A stretch of DNA of 64,000 nucleotides from Paenibacillus sp. FSL K6-1096 (GCF_037977055.1 NZ_CP150274.1:4960001-5024000), one strand, 5' to 3'. Positions 34,785 through 43,256 are shown, numbered from the stretch's first letter. Notes: generated by a model not told the origin, from the letters alone. Made by a program: numbers and translations.

Positions 34785-34982
34785 GTAGGGTTATTCCCTC
34801 CGTTTCAGTGATGTGCTGCTGCCCGTAGTTGACGGGCCCCCTATAGTATATTCCACATGTCCGCAAGAAACCATGTCAGGGAACGAGGAAGCAGGGGGGG
34901 CTTGAAATTGAACATGGTGTGCACGGCAGCAATCGCTTAGAATAGACATCAATCAGAATACATAGAGAAGGAAGCGATAGGA

Positions 34983-35519
34983 TTGAAATTTTGCCTGGAA
35001 TGCGGAAGCCGTCTGGTACTGAAGGAATGCAGCGGAGAAGGGGAGGTGCCGTACTGTGAAGCATGTGCCGCATTCCGGTTCCCTGTGTTCAGCACAGCGA
35101 TGAGTACAGCGGTGCTGAACCGGGAACTGGATAGAATTCTGCTGATTCAGCAGTACGGACGCAAGAATTACATTCTGCTCGCAGGTTATGTGAATAAGGG
35201 AGAGAATGCCGAGACGGCTCTGGTTCGTGAAGTGCACGAGGAGGCGGGGCTTGAGGTCATCGCCTATGAATATATGCGCAGCGAATATTTTGCCCCGTCC
35301 AATACGCTTATGCTTAATTTCATCAGTGTGGCGGATACGGAGGATCTTAGCGCGATGAGCGACGAACTGGATCATGCCGCCTGGTTCACACTGGAGGAGG
35401 CAGAAGAGGCTATTCTCAAGGGCAGTCTCGCCGAGAGCTTCCTGCTGACCATTATCGCCAAGCTGAGACAGGGGCGGACCCTGGAGGAGTTGACGCCTGT
35501 ATCCAAGGGTATCCGGTAA
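34983..35519 (+). CDS. Nudix hydrolase with N-terminal zinc ribbon
   Basis: A 178-residue protein. Cys4, Cys7, Cys25 and Cys28 form a zinc ribbon (CLECG, YCEAC). The Nudix box runs from Gly68 to about Leu90 (GYVNKGENAETALVREVHEEAG), matching GX5EX7REUXEEXGU. The combination resembles the NAD(H) diphosphatase NudC but is shorter, so it may cleave NADH, a related dinucleotide or a capped RNA. The TTG start at 34983 follows GAAGGAAG. It is monocistronic. Confidence 0.87.
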   Translation: MKFCLECGSRLVLKECSGEGEVPYCEACAAFRFPVFSTAMSTAVLNRELDRILLIQQYGRKNYILLAGYVNKGENAETALVREVHEEAGLEVIAYEYMRSEYFAPSNTLMLNFISVADTEDLSAMSDELDHAAWFTLEEAEEAILKGSLAESFLLTIIAKLRQGRTLEELTPVSKGIR

Positions 35520-35556
35520 ACAGGCTGGCAGCCGTTATCTCTTACGCTTACTACGC

Positions 35557-36159
35557 TTATGCCGAGACGATGCTGCGGATTCTCTCATGCACCTGATGCG
35601 CCTCCATGAGCGCTGCGGAGTAATGCAGATCAGTCTTGCAGGCCGGCTGGGTCCGGGGCAGGAAGGGGATGGAGACGACCGGTGTCTCTTCGCTGCTGAG
35701 GTAGATTTTGAGGGTCAGCTCATTAATCTCCTCTGCACCTCCGGCAGCAGGAACAGCTTCTGCAGAAGTGGAGGCCATGCCAGCGCTAAGGCGTACTCTA
35801 GGCGCACTGGTGGTAATCCGGCTGGTCTTGCTGACCTTGCTGAGGGTCAAGGCATTCTCGACAAGCTCAGCTCCAAGGATCGCATCGAACCTGTACACGG
35901 CGGCAGTTGCCGGTTCCGGCTGACCCGGATGCAGCTGGCCGATCGCCAGCGTCTGGCCGTCTACATCCAGGGCGATCAGATGGGACTCGTCAGGAGTGAT
36001 GAACCGCTGGGGGAACTTGAGGCTGAAGGCAGACAGGGCCATGGCAGCCTCGTTGCCGCCCGCAGCCCCGGAACGGTAGAGTCTGAACTGAAGCACCGCA
36101 GCTGACAGCAGGAAGGAGACACCGAGTACACCGAACACGTACACCAGGATCATAAGCAC
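35557..36159 (-). CDS. Membrane-anchored protein of unknown function
   Basis: A 200-residue protein with one N-terminal transmembrane helix (about 3-27) and a mainly beta soluble part (about 50-190), probably outside the cell or in the cytoplasm depending on orientation. I do not recognise the family. The region near 110-145 is rich in Ala, Ser and Thr and likely flexible. It has its own gene unit, opposite to the Nudix gene. Confidence 0.6.
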   Translation of the reverse strand: MLMILVYVFGVLGVSFLLSAAVLQFRLYRSGAAGGNEAAMALSAFSLKFPQRFITPDESHLIALDVDGQTLAIGQLHPGQPEPATAAVYRFDAILGAELVENALTLSKVSKTSRITTSAPRVRLSAGMASTSAEAVPAAGGAEEINELTLKIYLSSEETPVVSIPFLPRTQPACKTDLHYSAALMEAHQVHERIRSIVSA

Positions 36160-36236
36160 TGAAACCGCCTCCTTAGCATGGGCTAGTGAACTGTTTAATA
36201 GATATGCCGGTTACGGATGAACAAACACAATTTGAT

Positions 36237-36286
36237 AAAAAAACGGCTGCACCCTTCCCGTCCGAGGAGAGGTACAGCCGTTTTTA
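36237..36286. terminator. Hairpin terminator with A/T-runs on both sides
   Basis: AAAACGGCTG and CAGCCGTTTT form the stem, with a long partly paired loop. It is downstream of the minus-strand gene ending at 36440, with the short repeat pair in between, and is the likely end of that transcript. Confidence 0.8.
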
Positions 36287-36323
36287 GTTGATCAGGAGGC
36301 TATGATCCGTCCGTTGTGGGGAA

Positions 36324-36437
36324 TGTAACCGAAAAACCGACCACAATGGGATCGGGGGGCAGCGCGTAGGCCAAATGTAATCGAAAAACCGACCACATTC
36401 AGCGCTGCGTGGGCACGTGGGGCCAATGCGGAAAACT
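36324..36437. repeat. Short copy of the 51-base repeat family (2 units and a remnant)
   Basis: Units start at 36324 and 36376, with a truncated third at 36427. Both full units are of the TGTAATCG-AAAAA-CCGACCACA type. Period 51-52 bases. It lies between a terminator and the end of the membrane protein gene. Confidence 0.85.
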
Positions 36438-36439
36438 AC

Positions 36440-37111
36440 TTAAGTATGTACAACTTCAAGCGGTGTGCTGGCAGTATTCATGTGTGTCTCAGAAACTGTG
36501 CTGATCCAGGCGGCATATACACGGCCAAGCCCCGTAAGCAGCAGCGGCAGTATCAGCAGCAGGGCAAAGCCCAGTCCGCATAGAATCCAGGAGCGTTCGT
36601 CTGAGGTGGTGCCGGACAGGAAGAAGAAGAACTCCGGGTCCAGCATATTCAGATCATAGGAGAAGAACGATGAGCTGACTCTCTGGGCCAGCGGCGACAG
36701 CAGAGCGCTGAAGGCCGTTAAGGGCAGGACAAGCGCAAGAGTGAAGCCTGCAATCCCTGCGGGCAGCTGCATGAGGCTGTACAGAATTCCCCGGTACGAC
36801 CCGCCATCGCGGAGCTGTTGCCCTAAGGTCCGCAGCCCTTCCCAGCGGAAGGCAGAGGAGTACTCCGCAGCAACGGGCTGCACGGTGCCCCGCCGGTCTC
36901 TACTGTTAGACCAGGTGCGGGTCAGTTGTTGCTCACTGGACATCATGCGGCGGCACCAGGCTAAGGTGAGCGCCAGCAGAGGCAGCCCAACCCATACGAT
37001 AATCAGAGGCAGGCTTGCACACAGTCCTGTCACGGCAATCACAAACGCAAGGATTCCTTTGGGCAGCGAGAGCATCAATATTTTCCAAGCTTGTATACTT
37101 TGTTTTATCAT
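36440..37111 (-). CDS. Membrane protein resembling histidine-kinase sensor membrane domains
   Basis: A protein of about 223 residues with four predicted transmembrane helices in two pairs (about 14-50 and 115-190) separated by an Arg-rich segment. LPKGILAFVIAVTGLCASLPLIIVWVGLPLLALTLAWCR resembles the putative sensor membrane domain found at the N-terminus of some actinobacterial kinases, here without a kinase domain. The ATG at 37111 follows AAAGGA; an upstream TTG in the same frame is less likely. Function unknown. Confidence 0.65.
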   Translation of the reverse strand: MIKQSIQAWKILMLSLPKGILAFVIAVTGLCASLPLIIVWVGLPLLALTLAWCRRMMSSEQQLTRTWSNSRDRRGTVQPVAAEYSSAFRWEGLRTLGQQLRDGGSYRGILYSLMQLPAGIAGFTLALVLPLTAFSALLSPLAQRVSSSFFSYDLNMLDPEFFFFLSGTTSDERSWILCGLGFALLLILPLLLTGLGRVYAAWISTVSETHMNTASTPLEVVHT

Positions 37112-37328
37112 TCCGGCCATTCCTTTCCCGGTTTCCAAATTTCAACTTCTTCAGTATAGAAGCTTAATCGGAATCACGCACTCTCCAAAAGGCGGGAAAG
37201 TACCTGGCCGCAGGTCCAGTGTTGCTTCTGGTCATTGCCGCCTGTAATAGAACATGGTGGTTTCCATTGCTCCATCGGCAGAAATGGGCAACCGGCGCTA
37301 AAGAGAACAGAAATTTTTTGCGGAATTT

Positions 37329-37383
37329 GTTAATAACATATTGATAATATCAAAAGAGTCTGCTATTATAATGTTAATAACAT
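37329..37383 (+). promoter_or_regulatory. Promoter of the SPFH operon flanked by repeated TGTTAATAACA-like sites
   Basis: TTGATA (37341-37346), 17 bases, TATTAT (37364-37369) is a good sigma-A promoter. GTTAATAACAT occurs at 37329-37339, just before the -35, and again at 37373-37383, just after the -10. The near-palindromic copies on both sides suggest a repressor site. The rest of this 343-base gap holds nothing else recognised. Confidence 0.6.
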
Positions 37384-37454
37384 TTTAATAATAACAATTA
37401 AATCATAACAACCAGCTTTGAAGAATGAAAATCAAATTACAGGAGGTAATAACC

Positions 37455-38510
37455 ATGTTCGGATTCCGGTTCGTGAAGTTTCAACCCAGTGATTATGTGC
37501 TGAAGGTCAAGAACGGTAAGGTAGTTCGTGAAGGGGTGGGCCTGTCCTTTCATTATTATGCGCCGACGACTTCGGTGGTGGTGGTGCCGGTCTCCTCGAT
37601 TGATGTACCGTTCATGTTCGAGGAGATTACGGCGGACTACCAGACAGTGACGGTGCAGGGGCAGCTGACCTACCGGATCGCGGATTACCGCAAGACCACG
37701 CAGATTCTTAACTACACCTATAATCTCAAAAAGAACACCTACATCTCCGACGATCCCCACAAGCTGGCCCAGCGGGTGATTAATATCGCCAAGGTGCTGA
37801 CCAAGAAGCAGCTCGGGCAGCTGCCGCTGAAGGAGGCCATCCGGTCGAGTGAACGTCTGGCCAAGGCGATCACCCATGATATCGGCCAGAGCACGGAGAT
37901 TGAGAAGCTGGGCATAGAGCTGATGGGCCTGTCTATTCTGGCGATTGTACCTAATAAGGAGACACTGCGCGCCCTGGAGGCGACGGCCAGGGAGGAGATT
38001 CTCCGCAGTGCCGATGATGCGCTCTATGAGCGGCGCAATGCTTCGATCGAGCAGGAGCGGCGGGTGAAGGAGAATGAGCTGAATACAGAGATTGCCGTTC
38101 AGACGAAGAAGCGGCAGATGCGTGAGGCGCTGCTCGACTCTGACCGTGCCGCGAAGCAGAAGCAGAACGAGATGAAGGAGGAGCAGCTGGCCTTCGATAC
38201 AGAGCTGGAGGAGAAGAAGCAGGCGCTGATTGAACTGGCTATCGCGAATCAGAGAGCCGAAGCGGATGCCAAAGCTTACGAGCTGTCGGCAGTGATGAAT
38301 TCGCTCCAGGATGTATCGCCTAATGTCCTGCAGGCGCTGACCAATGTCGGCATGAAGCCGGATAAGCTGATCGCGATTGCGTTCCAGGAGCTGGCGGAGA
38401 ATGCCGGGAAGATTGGCCAGCTGAATATCACGCCTGATCTGCTGCAGGGCATCATGGCCGGCTCGCCAGGCAGCGGTGCAGGTGCAGCCAGAGGGGGCAA
38501 TGAACGATGA
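37455..38510 (+). CDS. SPFH/Band 7 domain protein
   Basis: A 351-residue protein beginning MFGFRFVKFQPSDYVLKVKNGKVVREG, with an SPFH domain (about 8-190; FHYYAPTTSVVVVPVSSIDVPF, QTVTVQGQLTYRI) and a long charged coiled coil (about 195-285), then a Gly/Ala-rich tail. It lacks a clear transmembrane anchor. SPFH proteins form membrane-associated rings that organise microdomains. The ATG at 37455 follows AGGAGG. Its stop overlaps the start of the NAD-kinase-like gene (ATGA), which implies a joint function. Confidence 0.85.
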   Translation: MFGFRFVKFQPSDYVLKVKNGKVVREGVGLSFHYYAPTTSVVVVPVSSIDVPFMFEEITADYQTVTVQGQLTYRIADYRKTTQILNYTYNLKKNTYISDDPHKLAQRVINIAKVLTKKQLGQLPLKEAIRSSERLAKAITHDIGQSTEIEKLGIELMGLSILAIVPNKETLRALEATAREEILRSADDALYERRNASIEQERRVKENELNTEIAVQTKKRQMREALLDSDRAAKQKQNEMKEEQLAFDTELEEKKQALIELAIANQRAEADAKAYELSAVMNSLQDVSPNVLQALTNVGMKPDKLIAIAFQELAENAGKIGQLNITPDLLQGIMAGSPGSGAGAARGGNER

Positions 38511-39493
38511 GCAGCCGGGGTTCGGAGAACAAAATTATTCTGGTCAAGCGCAAGACGCGCTTGGAAGAGCTGGTGGTCCGCTACAATACCGTCCAGCAGG
38601 CCCAGTTCTATATTGAGCGGCTGGGTGCCGATTTCAGCGATTACCTGAGCGAGGATTTCCAGTACCGTAAGGCGGTGGAGACTGCGGTCACCGAGCTGAG
38701 CGCAGTAGGGCGGCTGCAGGTGCTGGAGCGCCAGCATGTGCCGAATTTTATTTTTGGCGCTGAGGATACGGTGGTCGTGCTGGGACAGGACGGTCTGGTG
38801 GCCAACACGCTGAAGTACCTGAATGAGCAGCCGCTGATCGGTGTCAATCCTGATCCGCTGCGCTGGGACGGCGTGCTGCTGCCCTTCCGGGTGAAGGAGC
38901 TGCGGACGCTGGTGACGGAGGTGCTGCGCGGGCAGCGCCAGGTCCGCGAGGTGAGCCTGGCCAAGGTCGAACTGAATGACGGCCAGAGCCTGTACGGGGT
39001 GAATGATCTGTTCATCGGCCGCCGGACCCATGTCTCGGCCCGTTACCAGCTGGAGCTGGAGGGACAGCAGGAGCAGCAGTCCTCCAGCGGCATCATCGTC
39101 TCCACCGGTATGGGCTCCACCGGCTGGCTGAAGAGTGTGCTCGCCGGAGCGGCCGGTATTGTCAGCCGGGCTGCGCACATGCAGATTGAGGAATCCGGCG
39201 GCCAGGCCGGCCGGGTACCTGCAGTGCTTACCGCAGTCAACGCCGGCCGGGGGCTGGCCTGGGACCATCCTGAACTGTACTTTACCGTGCGGGAGCCGTT
39301 TCCGAGCCGGACGACCTCGGCGGAGCTGGTGTTCGGGCGGATTAACAGCAGACAGCCGCTGCGGATTATCTCACAGATGCCAGAGGATGGCGTGATTTTC
39401 AGCGATGGTGTGGAGAGTGATTATCTGGAATTCAATTCCGGGGTGGAGGCGACGGTGAGTCTGGCCGAGAAGCGGGGAAGGCTGGTGGTTTGA
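38507..39493 (+). CDS. NAD-kinase-like protein with altered GGDG motif
   Basis: A 328-residue protein with the NAD kinase / diacylglycerol kinase-like fold pattern. VVVLGQDGLVANTL at 90-102 takes the place of GGDGTLL, followed by PLIGVNPDP, the GVNDLFIG segment (equivalent to the NE region) and GIIVSTGMGSTGW near 198-212 (NAD kinases have VSTPTGSTAY). The first Gly of GGDG is replaced by another residue pattern (GQDG), and Thr is absent, so it may phosphorylate a different substrate or only bind nucleotides. It is translationally coupled to the SPFH gene. Confidence 0.72.
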   Translation: MSSRGSENKIILVKRKTRLEELVVRYNTVQQAQFYIERLGADFSDYLSEDFQYRKAVETAVTELSAVGRLQVLERQHVPNFIFGAEDTVVVLGQDGLVANTLKYLNEQPLIGVNPDPLRWDGVLLPFRVKELRTLVTEVLRGQRQVREVSLAKVELNDGQSLYGVNDLFIGRRTHVSARYQLELEGQQEQQSSSGIIVSTGMGSTGWLKSVLAGAAGIVSRAAHMQIEESGGQAGRVPAVLTAVNAGRGLAWDHPELYFTVREPFPSRTTSAELVFGRINSRQPLRIISQMPEDGVIFSDGVESDYLEFNSGVEATVSLAEKRGRLVV

Positions 39494-39524
39494 TTCAGGG
39501 ATAGCCATTGGAGCAGATAGACAG

Positions 39525-39576
39525 ACAAGGGGTTCTCTGCATTGTCCGCTGCTGCGGCCCTGCAGGAACCCCTTGT
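39525..39576. terminator. Terminator-like hairpin after the SPFH operon
   Basis: ACAAGGGGTTC and GAACCCCTTGT form an 11-base stem with an inner CTGCA/TGCAG pair in the loop. It lies between convergent genes. The T-run is short. Confidence 0.6.
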
Positions 39577-39633
39577 TGTGTTAACGTGCAGGCACCGGCC
39601 GCGTAGCCGGGAATCCTGTCATCTGCTCTGTGC

Positions 39634-40155
39634 TTACTGGAAGCTGCGTCCCTGGTTAAAGGACCCGAAGGACGAACCCGGCTGTTGGTTAATGCCGGAG
39701 TTGATCGGGCTGTTCAGGGAGTTCACCGGCTGGCTGCTGGACGGGAAGGACGGGCTGAACGAAGAGTTGAAGCCGCTGCCCATGCCCCCCATGTTATGAT
39801 TCTGGCCCACGGAGTTGAAGCCCTGGATGCCTGTTCCGAAGCTCTGATGCTCCGGATTCATTCTATGGATATCACCGGTATTGAAGCCGGAGGTCTGCGG
39901 GAACTGCTCCAGCGATCTAACGGATTGGGAGATCTGCTGCAGCTGCTGCATCGCAGTCTGATGTCCCTGCAGCGCCTGCTGGATCATCTGAATGGATTTG
40001 CTGTTGTGCTGGCTAAGCTCCTGCAGCTTGGCAGCATCCTGCTGCTCCTGCTGCAGAAGCTGCTGATAATTCTGTGTTCCCTGCTGGGTTTGTGCAATCA
40101 GCTGCTGCACGATTTGCTCGCATTCTCTGATCTGTGCGGATTGGTTGGTATTCAA
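39634..40155 (-). CDS. Gln-rich low-complexity protein, function unknown
   Basis: A 173-residue soluble protein. Residues 1-85 are a Gln-rich amphipathic coiled coil (e.g. IVQQLIAQTQQGTQNYQQLLQ), and 86-173 is a Gly/Asn/Ser/Phe-rich tail with repeated GFN, SF and PS motifs. The TTG start at 40155 has AAGGAGG at good spacing. No family is recognised. The composition recalls structural or spore-surface proteins, but this is a guess. Confidence 0.6.
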   Translation of the reverse strand: MNTNQSAQIRECEQIVQQLIAQTQQGTQNYQQLLQQEQQDAAKLQELSQHNSKSIQMIQQALQGHQTAMQQLQQISQSVRSLEQFPQTSGFNTGDIHRMNPEHQSFGTGIQGFNSVGQNHNMGGMGSGFNSSFSPSFPSSSQPVNSLNSPINSGINQQPGSSFGSFNQGRSFQ

Positions 40156-40411
40156 CGTTTTTTGCCTCCTTGATATTGGGTGTTATGGTCATGCGGGCTT
40201 ATTATCTCTGATTGGACTTGCGAATATTCATGCCACTGGTCTGCGCAGGAGGCGTCCCTTCCGAACGGTTACAATTCTGCAACACCTGCTTCAAGACGGG
40301 GGAGACAAGTTGATAGGAATAGGTACAGGCTGCTGTGCAACTATTGCGGCTGATTTACGTCTATGTAGAAAGAACTTTCCAGAATCACCCATAACCCGGA
40401 GGTGGGCAACT

Positions 40412-41317
40412 ATGAATCTGCAGGAACAATCAAGCTGGCTTAGGAGGTATTGGCCGAGAAGTATCGCACTCACCCTGGTGTTCGTGCTGCTGCTGACCGC
40501 AGGCTTCGCCGGATCAGCCGCAGCGGCGTCAGCATCCTCGGACCTGATCATCGTCAACAAAAAAACGAACAAACTCGCCTACTACAGTGACGGCAAGCTG
40601 GTGAAGACCTTTCCGGTCGCCACCGGCAAGACGAAGAGCCTGACCCCTGAGGGCAGCTTCAAAATCGTCGTCAAAATCAAGAACCGCCCCTACTACAAAG
40701 AGAAGATTCCCGGAGGCGATCCGGCCAATCCGCTGGGCGACCGCTGGCTGGGGCTTGAGGTGAATGACACTTACGGCACAACCTACGCTATTCACGGCAA
40801 TAATAATGAATCCTCCATCGGAAAATATGTCAGCGCCGGATGCATCCGGATGCACAATGACGATATTCACTGGCTCTATCCGAAGATCGCCAAGAACACC
40901 CGGGTCATCATCACGACCTCCGGGCTGGATATGGCCAGCATCGCCGAGAAGAACGGCTACCGGCTCGGATCGAAGATGATCGCCGGCTCGTTCATCAGGA
41001 ACGGGGAGAAGACGAAGGTGAAGGATTCCTTCCTGCTGGAGGATTCACGGGTCTACATCCCGCTGCGGGAGACGGTAGCTCTGCTCGGCGGAAGCTTGCA
41101 GCAGCAAGCCGGAACCGGAGCAATTGTCATTACCGTGGGCAAGTATACAGCCATTCATAAGCCGCTCAGCGAGTCCGCCCAGGTGAACGGCAAAGCCGTC
41201 AAAATGCTGGCCTCCAAGCGTGTAGACGGCCGTGTCTATATCCCGCTGGGGAGCTTGACGCAGTTGCTCGGCGTCCCATTCACCTGGAACGCGAAGGATG
41301 GAGCGGTGAAGCTGTAG
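40412..41317 (+). CDS. L,D-transpeptidase (YkuD) with stalk domain
   Basis: A 301-residue exported enzyme. A signal peptide (about 12-38, ending GSAAAASA) is followed by a YkuD L,D-transpeptidase domain (about 44-165) with AIHGNNNESSIGKYVSAGCIRMHNDD, the catalytic His and Cys in HG-x(n)-S-x-GC-x-RM. The C-terminal part (about 190-300) is a copper-amine-oxidase-like stalk (RVYIPLRETVALLGG, RVYIPLGSLTQLLGV). It should make 3-3 cross-links in peptidoglycan or attach proteins to it. The ATG at 40412 follows GGAGGTGGG. Confidence 0.92.
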   Translation: MNLQEQSSWLRRYWPRSIALTLVFVLLLTAGFAGSAAAASASSDLIIVNKKTNKLAYYSDGKLVKTFPVATGKTKSLTPEGSFKIVVKIKNRPYYKEKIPGGDPANPLGDRWLGLEVNDTYGTTYAIHGNNNESSIGKYVSAGCIRMHNDDIHWLYPKIAKNTRVIITTSGLDMASIAEKNGYRLGSKMIAGSFIRNGEKTKVKDSFLLEDSRVYIPLRETVALLGGSLQQQAGTGAIVITVGKYTAIHKPLSESAQVNGKAVKMLASKRVDGRVYIPLGSLTQLLGVPFTWNAKDGAVKL

Positions 41318-41324
41318 ATGCTGA

Positions 41325-41360
41325 AGCTGGCTGGTCCTTGACCGGCTGGCTTTTTCTTTT
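41325..41360 (+). terminator. Terminator of the L,D-transpeptidase gene
   Basis: AGCTGGCTGGT pairs with ACCGGCTGGCT (with G-T wobbles), followed by TTTTTCTTTT. Confidence 0.75.
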
Positions 41361-41443
41361 ACTGGCTTAGGGCAGGATGAACTGGATGTACGGAGAATTT
41401 GTTATTTAGAGATGAATCGGGGGCACGTAGGAGGGACTAGATC

Positions 41444-41977
41444 ATTCGTATACGGATTATAGGCGGCTGCGGGAGCGGGAAGACGTATATTGCCAAGCTG
41501 CTGGCTGAAACATACGGGATACCGTATTATGAGACGGATAACTTCGTCTGGGACCGGAGCGGGGATAATATCCGCAACACCCCTGAGACAAGGGATGCAC
41601 AGCTCGCCCGGACCATGGCTAAGGAGTCATGGATTATCGAAGGCGTTCATCACAAATGGGGCACGGAGAGCTTCCGGGAAGCGGATCTGATTGTTCTGAT
41701 TCATCCAAATGCTTACATACAGGACGCCCGGGTTATCAGCAGGTTCGTGAAGACCAGGCTGGGGCTGGAGCAGGGGAACTATAAGCAGACGTTCAAGAGT
41801 CTCTGCACCATGCTTTTTGAGTGGAACCGCGGCTTCCGCAAGGAGAGCATTCCTGCGATTCTGGAGCTGACGGAACCTTACCGCGCCAAGCGGATCATCG
41901 TGCGCCATAACCGGGAGATCCTGGGGCATGTCGCCAGATATGCAGAGCAGGAGAACGGGCAGAAGATGGATGAATAG
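41444..41977 (+). CDS. P-loop kinase-like protein (topology modulation type), apparent ATT start
   Basis: About 177 residues with a P-loop GGCGSGKT near the N-terminus (IRIIGGCGSGKTYIAKLLAETYGIP), then YETDNFVWDR and WIIEGVHHKWG, the pattern of small adenylate-kinase-like 'topology modulation' proteins. In this frame there is a stop at 41438-41440 and no ATG, GTG or TTG before the P-loop. GGAGGG at 41430-41435 is eight bases before an ATT at 41444, which gives the family's usual short lead (x-R-I-R-I-I-G-G). An ATT start, as in infC, or a base change from ATG is inferred. The first normal start would be 41615 and would remove the P-loop. Confidence 0.72.
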   Translation: MRIRIIGGCGSGKTYIAKLLAETYGIPYYETDNFVWDRSGDNIRNTPETRDAQLARTMAKESWIIEGVHHKWGTESFREADLIVLIHPNAYIQDARVISRFVKTRLGLEQGNYKQTFKSLCTMLFEWNRGFRKESIPAILELTEPYRAKRIIVRHNREILGHVARYAEQENGQKMDE

Positions 41978-41991
41978 AACGGAGGGATCGG

Positions 41992-42294
41992 ATGGGAAGG
42001 ATGGCGGTTTTTTGTATAGAGATTGTGCGCTTAATCGTGCTGCTGGTGCTTACGTTACTTCTGCTGATAGCCGTTGAGCAGTGGCTGTTCACTATGTTGT
42101 ATGGACGGGAAGGGAATCTCTATACGGCTGTGCCGGGTAATCTGCTGGTGTTCATAGTGATGTACCGGAACCACTGGCAGTTCAAGGGCTGGTACAGATC
42201 AGAACAGAACCTGAAGCTGAAGCCGGGATGGACCCGGGGGTTGAGCATGGCTGCACTGCTGCTGATCGCCCTGCCTTTTGCCGTACCTGTGTAG
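41992..42294 (+). CDS. Small membrane protein, function unknown
   Basis: A 100-residue protein with two to three transmembrane segments (about 7-32, 44-57 and 83-99). ATG at 41992 behind GGAGGGA, 14 bases after the P-loop gene and probably co-transcribed with it. I do not recognise a family. Confidence 0.6.
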   Translation: MGRMAVFCIEIVRLIVLLVLTLLLLIAVEQWLFTMLYGREGNLYTAVPGNLLVFIVMYRNHWQFKGWYRSEQNLKLKPGWTRGLSMAALLLIALPFAVPV

Positions 42295-42384
42295 TTTGCT
42301 TAAGCTGCAACCTTTGCTTCATTCTCTGCGTTATAGGGGTACATTGCTAGGAGGACGTTCCCTATATTCAAAGGAGATGACATC

Positions 42385-43110
42385 ATGATTACATCCGTTA
42401 AAAAATTAACCTGCCTATTGCTGCTCAGCGGGCTGCTCAGCCTTACCGCCTGCAGCTCCGGGAAGCCGGACACAGCGTCCGGCGGCACTTCTGCTCCGGC
42501 TGCTGTAACGGAAGCTCCGGCGACACCGGCGGCTGGTAATGTGAGTGGCGCTGATGAAGGCGCTGCGGCGAATGCAGAGCCGGTAACTACAGATGGCGGG
42601 GCCGCAGACGGAGCCGCTACCGTTACAGGCGATGCTGGAGCTGCAGGCGAAAGCGGAGCTGCCGCCACACCGGAAGAGCGCAGCAAGCAGCTGAATGAGC
42701 TGCTGGAGCTGGCCAAGCAGGGGAAGGTGCCCGGCGTGGAATATGCTGCACATAGCGGGATGATCGATGAGGTGGAGGCTGCCTGGGGAGACCCGGATCT
42801 GAAGGAGTCGGCCGGCAAGGGAGTCTATTCTACCTATTCGAAGAAGAGTGTGGTATTTGGTTTTAACAAGGGCATGAAGATTTTTGATGTGCGCTCCAGC
42901 GCCCCTGACCTGCAGAGTCTGACCCTGAAGCAGATTGAAGCGGTGCTCGGCAAGCCGGATGCCACCGCAGTGAACGGTGAAGACAACATCTATATTTACC
43001 AGGCCAACAAGCAGTATCAGCTCAAGTTCATCATTCCGTCATCAACCGGCACAGTGAACCATATCTCTGTATTCTCCGAACAGGATTCTTTTAATAATAT
43101 GGCTGGGTAG
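42385..43110 (+). CDS. Lipoprotein with DUF4309 domain (YjgB-like)
   Basis: A 241-residue lipoprotein. The signal peptide ends in the lipobox LTAC (Cys23), followed by an Ala/Gly/Thr-rich low-complexity linker (about 25-95) and a DUF4309 domain (about 98-238; AHSGMIDEVEAAWGDPD, STYSKKSVVFGFNKGMKIFDVRS, IEAVLGKPD). It should be attached to the outer face of the membrane. Function of the domain is unknown. The gene ends at a clear terminator. Confidence 0.85.
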   Translation: MITSVKKLTCLLLLSGLLSLTACSSGKPDTASGGTSAPAAVTEAPATPAAGNVSGADEGAAANAEPVTTDGGAADGAATVTGDAGAAGESGAAATPEERSKQLNELLELAKQGKVPGVEYAAHSGMIDEVEAAWGDPDLKESAGKGVYSTYSKKSVVFGFNKGMKIFDVRSSAPDLQSLTLKQIEAVLGKPDATAVNGEDNIYIYQANKQYQLKFIIPSSTGTVNHISVFSEQDSFNNMAG

Positions 43111-43132
43111 CCAGCGCAGAGCACCCATACAT

Positions 43133-43165
43133 CCCCTTGCAGCGGCAACTGCAGGGGGATTTTTA
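43133..43165 (+). terminator. Terminator of the DUF4309 lipoprotein gene
   Basis: CCCCTTGCAG and CTGCAGGGGG pair around a short loop and are followed by ATTTTT. Confidence 0.8.
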
Positions 43166-43180
43166 GGTATATTGGCAGTG

Positions 43181-43256
43181 TGTATGCGAAAAACCGAACA
43201 CAATGAGACCGGGGGCGGTGCGTAGGCCAAATGTAATCGAAAAACCGATCACAACG
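43181..43256. repeat. Short copy of the 51-base repeat family (2 units)
   Basis: Units start at 43181 (TGTATGCG-AAAAA-CCGAACACA) and 43232 (TGTAATCG-AAAAA-CCGATCACA), 51 bases apart. It lies between a terminator and the promoter region of the next gene. Confidence 0.85.

Noticed and set aside
42300..42384. Possible riboswitch before the DUF4309 lipoprotein
   Set aside because: Too short and without any recognisable conserved riboswitch core.
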